Positions 52,289-61,974 of a DNA stretch of 64,000 nt are shown here, one piece after another. Origin of the DNA: Macrothele yani. Lineage: Eukaryota; Arthropoda; Arachnida; Araneae; Macrothelidae. The notes beneath the pieces are model-generated. The model saw nothing but the letters and a program-made list of their open reading frames with translations, had not been told where the DNA came from and did not search any database. Position numbers and translations under genes: made by a program. Within the stretch, counting starts at the first letter, position 1. Every line of letters starts with the position of its first letter. The DNA is taken from contig CM077011.1 in the NCBI GenBank assembly GCA_039090855.1, positions 21,825,001-21,889,000 of the forward strand, given 5' to 3'.

Positions 52289-54390
52289 TGTACTAAACTC
52301 GAACGTGGCAAGCTCATAAGACAAACAAAATGTATTGACATAACCAACCTTAAAAAACACCATAATACCTTCAAGTTGGAACTGAAGAACAGATTCTCTG
52401 CTTTAAAAGGCCTAACATCGGAAGAAGTGGATATTTCTGAAGTTAACAGAAAAGTAACCAAAGCTCTTATGGAAACAGCAACAAAATTAGCTGGGTATAA
52501 GAACAAGTTGAATGTGAACAAATTATCAGGAAAAACCAAAATGTTGATGCAAAACAGAAGAGAGATGAGGACAACTAAAGAAGATGTGACTTCCAAAGTA
52601 GAATATATAGAGCTATGCAAGACAGCACGAAAAAGTATCACTGAAGACGTAAGAAAATTCAACTGTGAACTAGTAAGGAAAGCAATTGAAAACAACCAAA
52701 GCCTAAAGATAGCAAAGGGACATCTCAGTAAGGGAAGAAAACAGATTATGGCTCTGAGAAAAGAAGATGGTTCTATAACAAGAAATAGAGGCGAAATTTT
52801 GACAAGAGTGAAAGATTTCTACTCCAAATTATATGAAAGGGATAATACATGTACTCCAGACATCATGAAAGGTACCAGGACCACAGTTCTTCCAGTCCTC
52901 CCAGCAGAAGTTGCACATGCAATCAAGAACATGAAGAGGGGAAAAGCTCCAGGAGAAGATGGAATTACTGTAGACATCATACAAGAAACAAGTGGAGAAA
53001 TCGAAACAGTACTCGCCCAACTTTTCACTCGATGCCTTAATGAAGGGTAGATTCCTGAGGATTGGAACAACGCTACAATGATCCTGCTATATAAAAAAGG
53101 TGAGATTGAGGATCTCAGGAACTACAGACCTCTCAGCCTCCTATCAGAGATTTATAAAATATTCACTAAAGTTCTTTCACACCGCTTGAAGGTAACACTG
53201 GACATGGCTCAACCGAGAGAACAAGCTGGATTCAGGAGTGGCTACAGCACAATAGATCATATCCACGTACTGAGAGAACTAATTGAAAGAGAGAGGGAAT
53301 ACGAACTTCCATTGTGCATGGCTTTTATCGATTATGAAAAAGCTTTTGATTCGGTGAAACTATCAGCAGCTACAATGGCTCTGAAATCCTGCGGTATTGA
53401 AGATGCGTACATTAATATTATTAATAACATCTATGAAAATGCAAGTGCAAAGATTCGGCTGTTTGAAAATACAACACACGTAAAAATTGGAAAAGGAGTG
53501 AGACAAGGTGACACCATTTCTCCGAAGCTCTTTAATGCTATATTGGAAAATGTCTTTCAATCACTGAACTGGGAAAACAAAGGGATAAAGATTAATGGAG
53601 ATTATCTAACCAACCTTTATTTTGCTGATGACGTAGTCATTTTTGCAACTACCCCATCAGAGCTGCAGAGTATGATCCAGGAACTTGTCGACAAGAGTAA
53701 AGAAGTGGGATTAAAAATGAACTTTCAGAAGACAAAAGTGATGTTCAATGCTTTTACAAGAAATGAAGATTTATCGATTGGTGGAGAAAAGCTGGAGATA
53801 ACAGACACGTACGTTTATCTTGGACACCATATATCAAGTGAGGGTCACATTGATGAAGAAATTAATCGGCGTACAAAACTTGCCTGGAGAGCCTTTGGAA
53901 GAAACAGCATAATTTTCAAGAGCAATATGCCATTATGTCTTAAAAGAAAAGTGTTTGATCAATGCATCCTTCCAGTGCTTATGTATGGTGCAGAGACGTG
54001 GACCTTAACTAAAAGAGACATACAAAGGCTGCAGACAACTCAAAGATAGCATGGAGAAGTGCATGCTTTGTGTAACCAGGAGAGATAAGAAGAGGAACTC
54101 GTGGATCCGAAAAATGACAAGAGTGGAAAACATCATGATCAGAGTTAAATCCCTGAAATGGCAATGAGCTGGACATACTGCCAGAAGGACAGACCATCGA
54201 TGGACAGACCATCGATGGACAGCCGAAATTTTAAGATTGGATTCCAAGGGACAGGAAAAGACCCAAAAGAAGACCACATGGAAGATGGGTGGATGAAATT
54301 TGAAAGTATGCCGGAGTGACATGGAGGAGACTGGCACAAGACAGACCGTTTGGAAGAAACTTGGGGAGACCTTCGTCCAGCAGTGGATTG
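52289..54390 (+). pseudogene. RTE reverse transcriptase pseudogene, 5'-truncated
   Basis: One frame from the truncation point: LERGKLIRQTK, then VNKLSGKTKMLMQNRREMRT, intact here where the sister copy is shifted. A TAG at 53048-53050 replaces Lys (NEG-stop-IPEDW). The same frame then continues through IYKIFTKVLSHRLKV, QAGFRSGYSTIDHIHVLREL, FIDYEKAFDSV, LYFADDVVIFA and YVYLGHHISSEG. A one-base insertion at about 54047 (caaagaTagcatgg) ends it at 54049, and the C-terminal part continues in another frame with further stops. A short duplication of accatcgatggacag lies near 54200. One nonsense mutation and one frameshift are the main lesions. Confidence 0.92.
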
Positions 54391-54424
54391 ATAATGGTTG
54401 ACAATGATGATGATGATGATGATA
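52289..54424 (+). mobile_element. Second RTE-type LINE, 5'-truncated
   Basis: Begins at actaaactcgaacgtggcaa, inside the end of the endonuclease region, and runs to a GATGAT tail (about 54404-54424). By eye it is highly similar to 43939-46790 over its whole length, in the same orientation. It sits between two Penelope-like repeats in opposite orientation (51240-52010 and 54428-54585). Confidence 0.92.
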
Positions 54425-54427
54425 TGG

Positions 54428-54585
54428 TTAATGGTTTAAATTTGCAATTAGAACCTTTCATTTTTTTTAGCCTGAGCTACTTCCTGATGAAGGCCCCCGT
54501 CTGGTGGGGAAAGCTTCCATTTTGTTCTAATATACTTATATTTATACCAATGAACGAATTTTTCATACATAACAAATCAAATTAG
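54428..54585 (+). mobile_element. Penelope-like terminal repeat, plus strand
   Basis: Contains aacctttcatttttttt, gagctacttcctgatgaagg, cccccgtctggtgggg, cttccattttgttctaat then atac, and aacgaatttttcatacat, matching the repeat at 51240-52010 in order. It starts immediately after the RTE tail. Confidence 0.65.
54484..54512 (+). ncRNA. Hammerhead-ribozyme-like core (copy 2)
   Basis: CTGATGA, then GCCCCC-GTCT-GGTGGG, then GAAA. Together with copy 1 it points to an ancestral stem II GCCACC/GGTGGC, perfect over 6 bp. This copy pairs at four of six positions. It is likely a decayed ribozyme. Confidence 0.45.
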
Positions 54586-55332
54586 GCTCTTTACTGGTTT
54601 CAAACCGTAAGGACGGTACGAATCAACTGGCATGATACTAGAGGCTGTCGTAATGGCCAAATTTCAGCACGCATTATTACGTTTTCTGTAAATAAAGATT
54701 TATGTGCAGTCATTCAAGTATGTGGAATGGGATGGGCAGTGTATAGATAAATGTAAATAGTTAGAGATATATTCCATTCCGCTGGCCTGATGGTCTAGGG
54801 CGCATGGTTCACATCTCTCTTCCGAACTAAATTCTTGTACGAATCGCAGGAAGTCATTGGGTATCGCACCTGTCCATTGTAGAATCTAAATTAAAATGTT
54901 TTTTTGTCAGTGGGCCAATTTTGATACAGGTTAAATTTTTATACACTGAGGAAATAAGGTAGAATTCTGTTTTTCATTGGAAGTATAGGGAGCAAAATCA
55001 CTAGACGTCCACCTTAAGGAAGATTGTACGGAAAATCAGATCTTCCACTGTTCAGCAACTGTTGAATAAATTCAGAGCCTGGGGCAGCCAATTTCGATTC
55101 GAACCAAGATCAGTGAATTAATCAAACTGGGTCTTATAATAAGTCTGGCCATTCGGAAGTCATTTTCCAAAGCAAAAAGCAGAAAATTTTGATTATCCTA
55201 GAGCCGAGAGCGTCGTGAATGCACATTAATGCTATGGGAAAAAGAGTGATGTGGTTAAATGTGTAACGCTGTACTTTGTTTCGCACTTATAGACATCCGA
55301 GAGTGCGGCAAGAATTTCAAGAAGCAACAGAC
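54586..55332. other. No gene; contains a family P MITE end
   Basis: At 54955-55020, tttcattggaagtataggga then gcaaaatcactagacgtcca ccTTAA is the right terminus of family P without a left partner. A weak tRNA-like stretch at 54785-54860 was not called. The rest is unrecognised. Confidence 0.55.
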
Positions 55333-55865
55333 CTGCCACGCCTTCTGACTACAATGCAAGCTTCTGGAGTTGGCACGCCTTCTGACTACAATGCAAGCTT
55401 CTGGAGTTGGCACGCCTTCTGAATACAATGCAAGCTTCTGGAGTTGGCACGCCTTCTGAATACAATGCAAGCTTCTGGAGTTGGCACGCCTTCTGACTAC
55501 AATGCAAGCTTCTGGAGTTGGCACGCCTTCTGAATACAATGCAAGCTTCTGGAGTTGGCACGCCTTCTGAATGCAATGCAAGCTTCTGGAGTTTTTTTTT
55601 TTTTTTTTTTGATTGAAGGTTTAACGACCGCCGTGAGCAACTCAATGGGCTATAAGCAGTCGCCCGTCCCTAATTTAGGGTCACTGGTTCCAGGGAAGGG
55701 AGAGAGCCAGTGCCGTAAGACAAACACAACATCCATGCCTGACCGGGATTCGAACCCGGACCCCTCACGGACGAATGATCAGAGGCCAGCGCCTTAGACC
55801 ACTGCGCCACCGGGGCGGCCTTCTGGAGTTGGCACGCCTTCTGAATACAATGCAAGCTTCTGGAG
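55333..55865. repeat. 37-bp minisatellite, interrupted by a SINE
   Basis: Unit ttggcacgccttctgaatac then aatgcaagcttctggag. Seven copies at 55333-55591 and one more at 55829-55865, separated by a SINE. A few units differ (gactac for gaatac). The minus strand has no stop in any frame of the unit, so 37-residue repeating frames appear (ACQLQKLALYSEGVPTPEAC); these are by-products. Confidence 0.93.
55592..55819 (-). mobile_element. Young SINE S1, minus strand, in the minisatellite
   Basis: A 17-18 base T-run at the low end, then gaaggtttaacgaccgccgt and the full S1 body. The tRNA-like head has antisense B box gggattcgaacccgg and antisense A box ccactgcgccaccg. A 9-bp target duplication CTTCTGGAG (55583-55591 and 55820-55828) lies within the repeat unit. 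This is the best-preserved copy. Confidence 0.95.
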
Positions 55866-55989
55866 TTGGCACGCTGTTGTGGGGGATGTTCTGTTGGTAC
55901 ACTCTGGATCCGCTCATACCAATGATAGGTAAGATGACATCCACCGAGTACCTGAGTACTGTACCGGTCCAAGTGATTATTACGGTGTT

Positions 55990-56150
55990 ACAACGGCTCA
56001 CGACCATGCATAAACTCTTTATGCCATTTGTAAATTTTTGATTTTCCTAGCCATTCATCTTTATAAGACTCTTCCGTAAGACGGAAGGTCCTTCGGATAG
56101 ACTTCTTAAGTAGACAGCACAATTTAATGGCAGATCTTTTTCCTCGTTCA
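55990..56150 (-). pseudogene. Solo mariner-type helix-turn-helix fragment
   Basis: Minus-strand frame contains RSAIKLCCLLKKSIRRTFRL then TEESYKDEWLGKSKIYKWHK EFMHGREPL. It resembles the N-terminal DNA-binding region of mariner transposases, as in the element at 1388 (AIKFNAKLGKSASETYQMM, NVFLWHKRFLDGRETL). The stop follows at once, and no catalytic domain is present. It may be a fragment of a mariner or of a gene that captured this domain; I favour the former. Confidence 0.7.
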
Positions 56151-56209
56151 CATCTATTTTTTTCGAAAAACCGCCGCGTGAAAACACTTGTTAGAGTTTC
56201 GCGAAACAA

Positions 56210-57511
56210 AGCTTATTAAACTGTGCACTATCGACGACGCATGCTTGATAAACAGGTGTGGTCGGTTGCTATGGTTACTACCATTTTTTCGAGGCTCGTG
56301 CCGAAGTCGAACGCAGTATTGCACATTTTTTATAAAAACAGTGAGTTGTTTTGCGACAAGCTATGTAGTTCAAATTTTTGAATTTGTATTATCTTGTGAG
56401 TGAATCAGTAATTTATGTCCAATCTGTGTTTCGATAACCTTGTGCTAGACTAAATAACACTGAGTGGTTGATGTATTTTTGCGCTAACTTTTTTTTCTTC
56501 AATATATAATGATTGCGAATTTTTAAATTTCCATTTCTTTGCAGTTGAATAAAAAAAACTATTAAGTTTGTGGTTGCATCTTTCAAGAAAGTAATTAACT
56601 GTGCTCATTTTTTTGTTTATGTTGAATTTCTGCTTGTCCATTCCCTTGTTATTAAATAAACAGCTAATATTGATTTTTCTTTAGATAGGCTATAGCAATA
56701 AAAATATGTGACATTCTACGGTATAGGCTACAACATAGTGAAATAAACTCACTAAAACTTTTAAAATATTCTTAGAGATTTTTCGCAGTGCCATCAGAAT
56801 TGAGGAACAAAATCCGCTTCATCTTATCTATCTCAGCCAGAAACCCTTATGTTTCACCGAAGGAAGCCTCCTTTGACAGGAGAAAAAATAAACATTTCAA
56901 ATGTAGGAAAGGCAAATAAATTTAAGAGAGGAGTTGACATTTATGATTTAATACAATTTCCAAATTTGTTCGCAAATGCATTACGGAGAATTGAGCGTCT
57001 GTGTAGCATCGGGAGACATTTTCAGATGGACTACTTGGAAACAAATTAAACGAAGAAAATGTATTTATCCAAAACATATTCACGTATCCCTCTGAGGATG
57101 GATATGGAGCACGTCATGAGACTTCACTGACAAAAATAAAATTAAAAAAAAAATAAAACGGAGGAAGTTTGGAAGCAGTACGTTTGAGTTCTATCACTGG
57201 GAGCATGTAAAAGCAAGGATGTTTTATTTCCGGATAATAAACTACGTGAACATTCTTAGGAAAGTTTAATAACAAAAATCTACCAAATAAATATGAAAAA
57301 TTAAATTTTAAGTTATGGAAGCAATCGCACTCACCAGATTACTTCTCTTTATTTTTCACTTTGGTTTTTATTTATTATTATTTTTTGTTCCTCTTGTAGT
57401 AGACGTGATGAAACTTAAATAACTCTCGATCAATTTTCGGGATTGCAGTAAAACTTGTCTGACCCTTTACATTTAAAAAAAAAATGAACAAGCCTACATC
57501 TAGAAGATAAA
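56210..57511. other. No recognisable gene or repeat
   Basis: AT-rich, short frames only. Confidence 0.5.
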
Positions 57512-57705
57512 AAAGAAATTGAAAGACGTGATCATTATAGATACCTAGGTGTTAAAATTACCCAAGAAGGTAGAGATGCAATGGAATTAAGAAATAGAAT
57601 AACACAGAAAAGAAAAGCTGTTAAACGCCTGAATTTCTGGTGGAGTGAAGAAAGAACCAGAAAAAGGAAATGTCGCATTGAACTTTTCATACCAAGTTTT
57701 TATGT
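57512..57705 (+). pseudogene. LINE reverse transcriptase thumb fragment
   Basis: A 60-odd codon frame without ATG reads KEIERRDHYRYLGVKITQEG, RDAMELRNRITQKRKAVKRL and NFWWSEERTRKRKCRIELFI. The YLGVKIT...G block followed by basic helical sequence is what lies after the RT catalytic box of RTE/CR1-type LINEs. Flanks are unrelated, so only about 195 bp survive. It is not the same lineage as the RTE copies at 43939 and 52289. Confidence 0.78.
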
Positions 57706-58059
57706 TTTTTTAGTCCGGTGGTGATCGTCTGTACTCTTTTCTGAAATGGCGCTGGACAATAACCGCCGATTTAATCACATTGAACCACAACACGCACGGC
57801 GCTTTTTCTTGCATGGACGCCATTATCGATGAAATGCTCCTCTTATTCATCAGTAGCGCTCACCTAAAGAACAGAAAAAAAAACTTTGTGACTGCTGTTA
57901 TATTATGTTGCCAACCATTTTTTTACCAAGGATTAATTTCAATGCGATTCCATCCGTATCATAACAAATGTACGTAAAAACGCGGAATTCGTTAACTCGC
58001 AGTCCGTCAAATAGGAATTTTACTGTATATCAGTTTGAAACACATGGGATAATTAATAC
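57706..58059. other. No recognisable gene or repeat
   Basis: Spacer; a 65-codon frame at 57780 has no family motif. Confidence 0.5.
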
Positions 58060-58366
58060 TGACTTAAATCAAGCTGTTCTTTTCATGTAACATAACCATA
58101 GAAATTCGACAATTTTACGGTCCTGGAATGGGAACCAAACCCGCATCTCCCGATTTGAGCACGATTATGCTAACCATTACACCATCCAGGACACTAAAAT
58201 CCAAATAACTGAAGCATTAATCTGAAACGTCAGACATTTTGATTTCACTGCATTAGGCTAAACATACTCTAGAGCAAATCTGGAGATGCCGGTTCGATTC
58301 CCGTTCCAAGACGATAAAATTTTCAGATTTCTGTAGTTGTGTTACATGGAAAGAACAGCTTGATTT
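58060..58366. mobile_element. Inverted pair of tRNA-like SINE copies (family T, copy 4)
   Basis: The left copy is antisense. Its tRNA-like sequence at 58120-58192 (minus) has a perfect 7-bp acceptor GTCCTGG/CCAGGAC, A box TGGTGTAATGGTTAGC and B-box-like GGGTTTGGTTCCC, followed by the tail taaaattgtcgaatttctat...catgaaaagaacagcttgat. The right copy is sense (58270-58366). It starts within the tRNA-like part (gagatgccggttcgattccc, a perfect B box) and carries the same tail, acatggaaagaacagcttga. Together they form an inverted repeat with arms of about 55 bp (tails) and a 150-bp core. The tail relates to tggaaagagcgatg in the other family T copies. Confidence 0.78.
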
Positions 58367-58370
58367 TTAA

Positions 58371-58620
58371 CCCTTTAACGGTCATTACCCTAAAATCTAG
58401 TGTCACTCTAAATACCATAACGCCCGAAACTGTCTGTTGGTTAACTTTTTTGTTTAATAACAACAATAGTAACTGAGGTTACTCCTGCTGATCCCTCATA
58501 GGTCGTTCAAATTTAAAGAACAGATAAGGGTAGGAAATCTGACTCACTCTAGACAGACGTTTCGAGCGGCTATGGTCGTTTGTATGTACGGGCGTTTTGG
58601 GCGCTATGGTCGTTAAAGGG
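58371..58620. mobile_element. piggyBac-like MITE, complete
   Basis: Flanked by TTAA (58367-58370 and 58621-58624). Ends are CCCTTTAACGGTCATTACCC on the left and, in complement, CCCTTTAACGACCATAGCGC on the right. The CCC start and TTAA target are the piggyBac signature. 250 bp, no coding capacity. It landed in the tail of the family T copy just before it. A left-end relative is at 21262. Confidence 0.88.
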
Positions 58621-58763
58621 TTAAGTCTGTATTAGGTAAAAGTATATTAAGCGGTAAACTTCCTTTTATAAAGTTTAATGAAAGCTTCCAAACAATGTGA
58701 GGTTGTATGTTCCAGAAAGTTACACCGTTTAAACAACATATACGAAGCAGAAGAAATTGCTTT

Positions 58764-58893
58764 GACTTGCATATTTGCCTATGGGCATGCAAACTGAAAA
58801 TGGCTATGACTTACATATTTTCCGATGGGCATGCAAACTGAAAATGGCAATGACTTCCATATTTGCCTATGGGCATGCAAACTGAAAATAGGT
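58764..58893 (+). repeat. 44-bp tandem triplication
   Basis: tgacttgcatatttgcctat then gggcatgcaaactgaaaatg recurs three times, with gggcatgc at about 58783, 58827 and 58871, spaced 44 bp. The flanks 58625-58763 and 58894-59844 show nothing recognisable. Confidence 0.88.
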
Positions 58894-59844
58894 AAATCCG
58901 TCGAGCACTCGGAGGCTGACACACTAAAAGACGGCGAATGTGTAACAGCAAAAAAATTTTATGTAGGGATAGCACAGAGGTATCTGAAACTTACGTCACG
59001 GTTTCTCAGGTTCATTTTGTTTTATTTGTCTCCATATCATTACATTCATTCATGATTCTAACTTTAGATGCGGAAACAATCGCTGGGATACATATCAAAA
59101 CAAAATAACTGTTACACTCGTGTGACCCTGAATCTATGTAAACGTTTTTAACGCAAGTCTGGTTCCTTCCTTTGCATTTAAAATGGAACATAACGTAATT
59201 GTACACCTCATTGATCTCAGATTAGTCTATATCTAAAATTGTCTTACTGCGCTGTCTATTTCAGTCAAGAAACAACTGTCTAGTAAATTAGCTACGTCGA
59301 AAACATTCGCAGCATTCCAAAAGAATGCATTGCATTTCTAATCTGAAGAACAGCAGAGTAATGCTTGATTATCTTTTCTTATTTACAGATGACGTTAGGT
59401 TTCGTCTAGAGCCATTTGGAAATAGTCATTCTTTAATTATTTGTTCTTTAGGGGAAAAGAGAGCGTTGCTTTTACTTCACGGACGACCAGAGAGTTCGTT
59501 GCTTGTAAAAACGTTCCTTTCTTTCTTTCTATAATGATGTTTAATCAGGACTTCCGCTAATATCTCAGAAACTCCCATTCCTTTTTTATCATCAATTGTT
59601 ACGTAACGTAGTAATTGACATCCATAAATATTTTTTGTTAGTTTATGGACGCCCTGATAGCTTGTTACTTTTGACAGGTATTTCAGCGAATCAACCAAAC
59701 ATCGGCATCATCGTTTTATTTTCAAGTGATGTTTGGCTTGGTGCATATACTCTGGTTGACTCTTACATATCAAATTTCATGATTTTTAATCCCATTAAAC
59801 AATTTAATTGGTGAAATGATATGCAGACGCTTCCTCAATGCTTT

Positions 59845-60036
59845 TCGTTTGGTAGTTTAACGACAACGGTGAGCAACACAATGGGCTGTAAACAGTCGTC
59901 TGACCATAATTTAGGGCCACTGGTTTCAGGGAAGGCAGAAAACATGTGCCGTAAGAAAGACCATCAGCCATGCATCCTCCGAGATTCGAACCCAGAGCCA
60001 TCTCGGACGAATGATAAGCCAGCTACTCGAACCACT
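59845..60036 (-). mobile_element. SINE S1, minus strand, diverged
   Basis: cgtttggtagtttaacgaca, gagcaacacaatgggctgta, cataatttagggccactggt and gagattcgaacccagagcca (antisense B box) follow the S1 order. The A-box end is degraded. An adjacent direct repeat ttaaatgttttat begins at 60037. Confidence 0.82.
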
Positions 60037-60048
60037 TTAAATGTTTTA

Positions 60049-60253
60049 TAAACTAAAACACTTCCTTTTAATGGCGTAAACCTAATACAGAATTTAAACC
60101 GAACTTTCGCGCTCTACCGGAATGCTTCATCTTGGTTAAGCTTTCGAACACTTCTTAGAGATAGCAAGAAGGCTTTGAAATCTTAGCCCAGAAGAAAGAT
60201 CGGCTTAAATTGTGTGTTAGTTTTTCGCCATTAAAAGGAAGTGTTTTAGTTTA
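60049..60253. mobile_element. Palindromic MITE-like element
   Basis: Perfect 28-bp inverted termini (60049-60076 and 60226-60253, phrase actaaaacacttccttttaa) continue inward as an imperfect palindrome (ggcgtaaacctaatacagaa against ggcgaaaaactaacacacaa). A 13-bp direct repeat TTAAATGTTTTAT lies at 60037-60049 and about 60279-60291, but not flush with both ends, so a target duplication is uncertain. 60254-60624 otherwise shows nothing. Confidence 0.7.
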
Positions 60254-60622
60254 AAAATGGTGTAATCTCATTGATAATTTTAAATGTTTTATGTTTAAAT
60301 TGGTGGCCTGCTTTGTGTCTCTACGTTAAGTTCATTGTAAAACCCGCACGGCTTATCTCTCGTTATGTTTAGCTTTAACTTAGTGCATTGACTTCACTGT
60401 AGAACCAGAATAACTTTACTTTTCGTTGAAGCTGAAAAAAAAAAAGAAAACTTGGATATATAATATATATAGAATGACGTCTAAGCGATGAAATGAATCA
60501 GTTTCCCTTATGTATATGCTATTTTATTACCCACGTTGAGCACACTTAGCCAGAAAACACTTGCTGGCTTAGAACCAAATCACAATAATAATATTTTCAA
60601 TCTAACATCCGATTACAGTTCT

Positions 60623-60624
<2 letters not shown>

Positions 60625-60654
<30 letters not shown>
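60625..60654 (+). repeat. (CT)n microsatellite
   Basis: About 30 bp of CT dinucleotide, uninterrupted. Confidence 0.95.
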
Positions 60655-60656
<2 letters not shown>

Positions 60657-60747
60657 TTTTAACGGTCTTGAGTTCACAAATTTTTGCTCGCCTGTTCATC
60701 GCTTATGATTTAATATACTTCTTTATATTTCATATATATGCACTATA

Positions 60748-61971
60748 TTGACAAATGTCACCGGGCACTCCAACAACAGCAAATGAGCGGATCCGCTGCG
60801 TTGTTAAGATGCGCTGTACAGCTGTAAACGGTATAAAAACAAACATGCAACTGACCACGGTCATATCGCACTGTGAGGTTGAGTGAAATTGTCGCGGCGG
60901 GAGAGAACTGATTTTGAGAAACAAAAGGCTGTTGGCTGTTATACTAGTGGGTTGTCCATAAGAGAAACCAAGAGGTGTTCAAATATACCCAGGTCAACTG
61001 TTTTGGATGTACTGCATAAGTGGAAATCAAATGGCGTCCCTAAGGTAGCAAAACATAACGGCAGACTAAAGAAAATCAGTGACAGAGGACGTCGAAACCA
61101 TAGGAGAGTCGTTACAGCTGATCGACTGTACAAGACCTCAGTGTACAGGCGAGTAAAAATGCTGGAACCTCGGTATGTACACGTAGCACTCGCAGAGATC
61201 TTCATTCTTTGGGTTGCCGTGGTCATGCGGCTGCTTGTAAGCCTTTTATCTCCACTCGGAATGATACTCGTCGTTTAGCATGGTGTAAAGAACATTTATC
61301 TTGCACCATAGATCACTGGAAACGGGTGTTAGGGACTCATGAATCCAGATACACGATCTATCAATCTGATGGCAGTGTGTTTGTATGGCGGCAGCCGAGG
61401 AAACGCTATTTACCATGTGCACTGTTCCTACGCTCAAGTTTGTAGTTCGCAGTGTACCCATGTGGGGATGTTTTCCGTGGTATGGTCCTGAACCATTGGT
61501 TATCGTGGACAAACCTGTTAACCAGCAGGTCTATCTCGATATTCTGGACACTTATGCTCTACCAATTCTGTGGCAATACTATGGAACCGATCCTTGTTGG
61601 TACCAGCTGGATAATGCACCGAGCCATAAAGCAAGGACTGTTACGGCGTGGTTTGACGATAATTCCGTATCGTGTGTGAATTGGCCAGCACAGAGCTCTG
61701 ATCTGGGTCATCCCATAGAGTACCTATGGGATGAATTGGAGCGCCGCAGAAGAAGTTTGGAACCAAGACCTTGTACTAAGCAACAGTTAGTGGCAGCATT
61801 ATGTACTGAATGGAAGCGCATACCTACCGCTGTGTTCCAAAACCTTGTCGAAATCATGTCTCGAAGGGTGAGTGTATGCATTAAGGCCAAAGGTGGACCA
61901 ACACCGTGCTAATGTATGTCAAAAAATGCTATGCTGTGTTTCTCTTCTAGGTGTCCGGTGACTTTTGTCAA
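60748..61971 (+). mobile_element. Complete Tc1-like element (copy C), inactive
   Basis: Ends TTGACAAATGTCACCGGGCA on the left and, in complement, TTGACAAAAGTCACCGGACA on the right, flanked by TA at 60746-60747 and 61972-61973. Length 1,224 bp. It is the source lineage of the foldback at 21315-21684 and the 3' fragment at 23245-23308. It is a different lineage from the Tc1 at 11101. Confidence 0.95.
60883..61912 (+). pseudogene. Tc1-like transposase pseudogene (copy C)
   Basis: The N-terminal frame reads KLSRRERTDFEKQKAVGCYT then RSTVLDVLHKWKSNG (helix-turn-helix); at the expected start there is GTG rather than ATG. A frameshift near 61200 leads to TRRLAWCKEHLSC and VLGTHESRYTIYQSDGSVFV. There the family SDES motif reads THES, so the first catalytic Asp is His. 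A second frameshift near 61390 leads to VPMWGCFPWYGPEPLVI, WYQLDNAPSHKAR (second Asp intact), SSDLGHPIEYLWDELE (Glu intact) and KAKGGPTPC with a stop at 61910-61912. Full family length is present, but two frameshifts, a lost first catalytic residue and a weak start disable it. Confidence 0.92.
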
Positions 61972-61974
61972 TAT

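Noticed and set aside
54785..54860. tRNA-like stretch ggcctgatggtctagggcgc
   Set aside because: An A-box-like start is visible, but the B box and acceptor pairing are not convincing; it may be an old SINE head.
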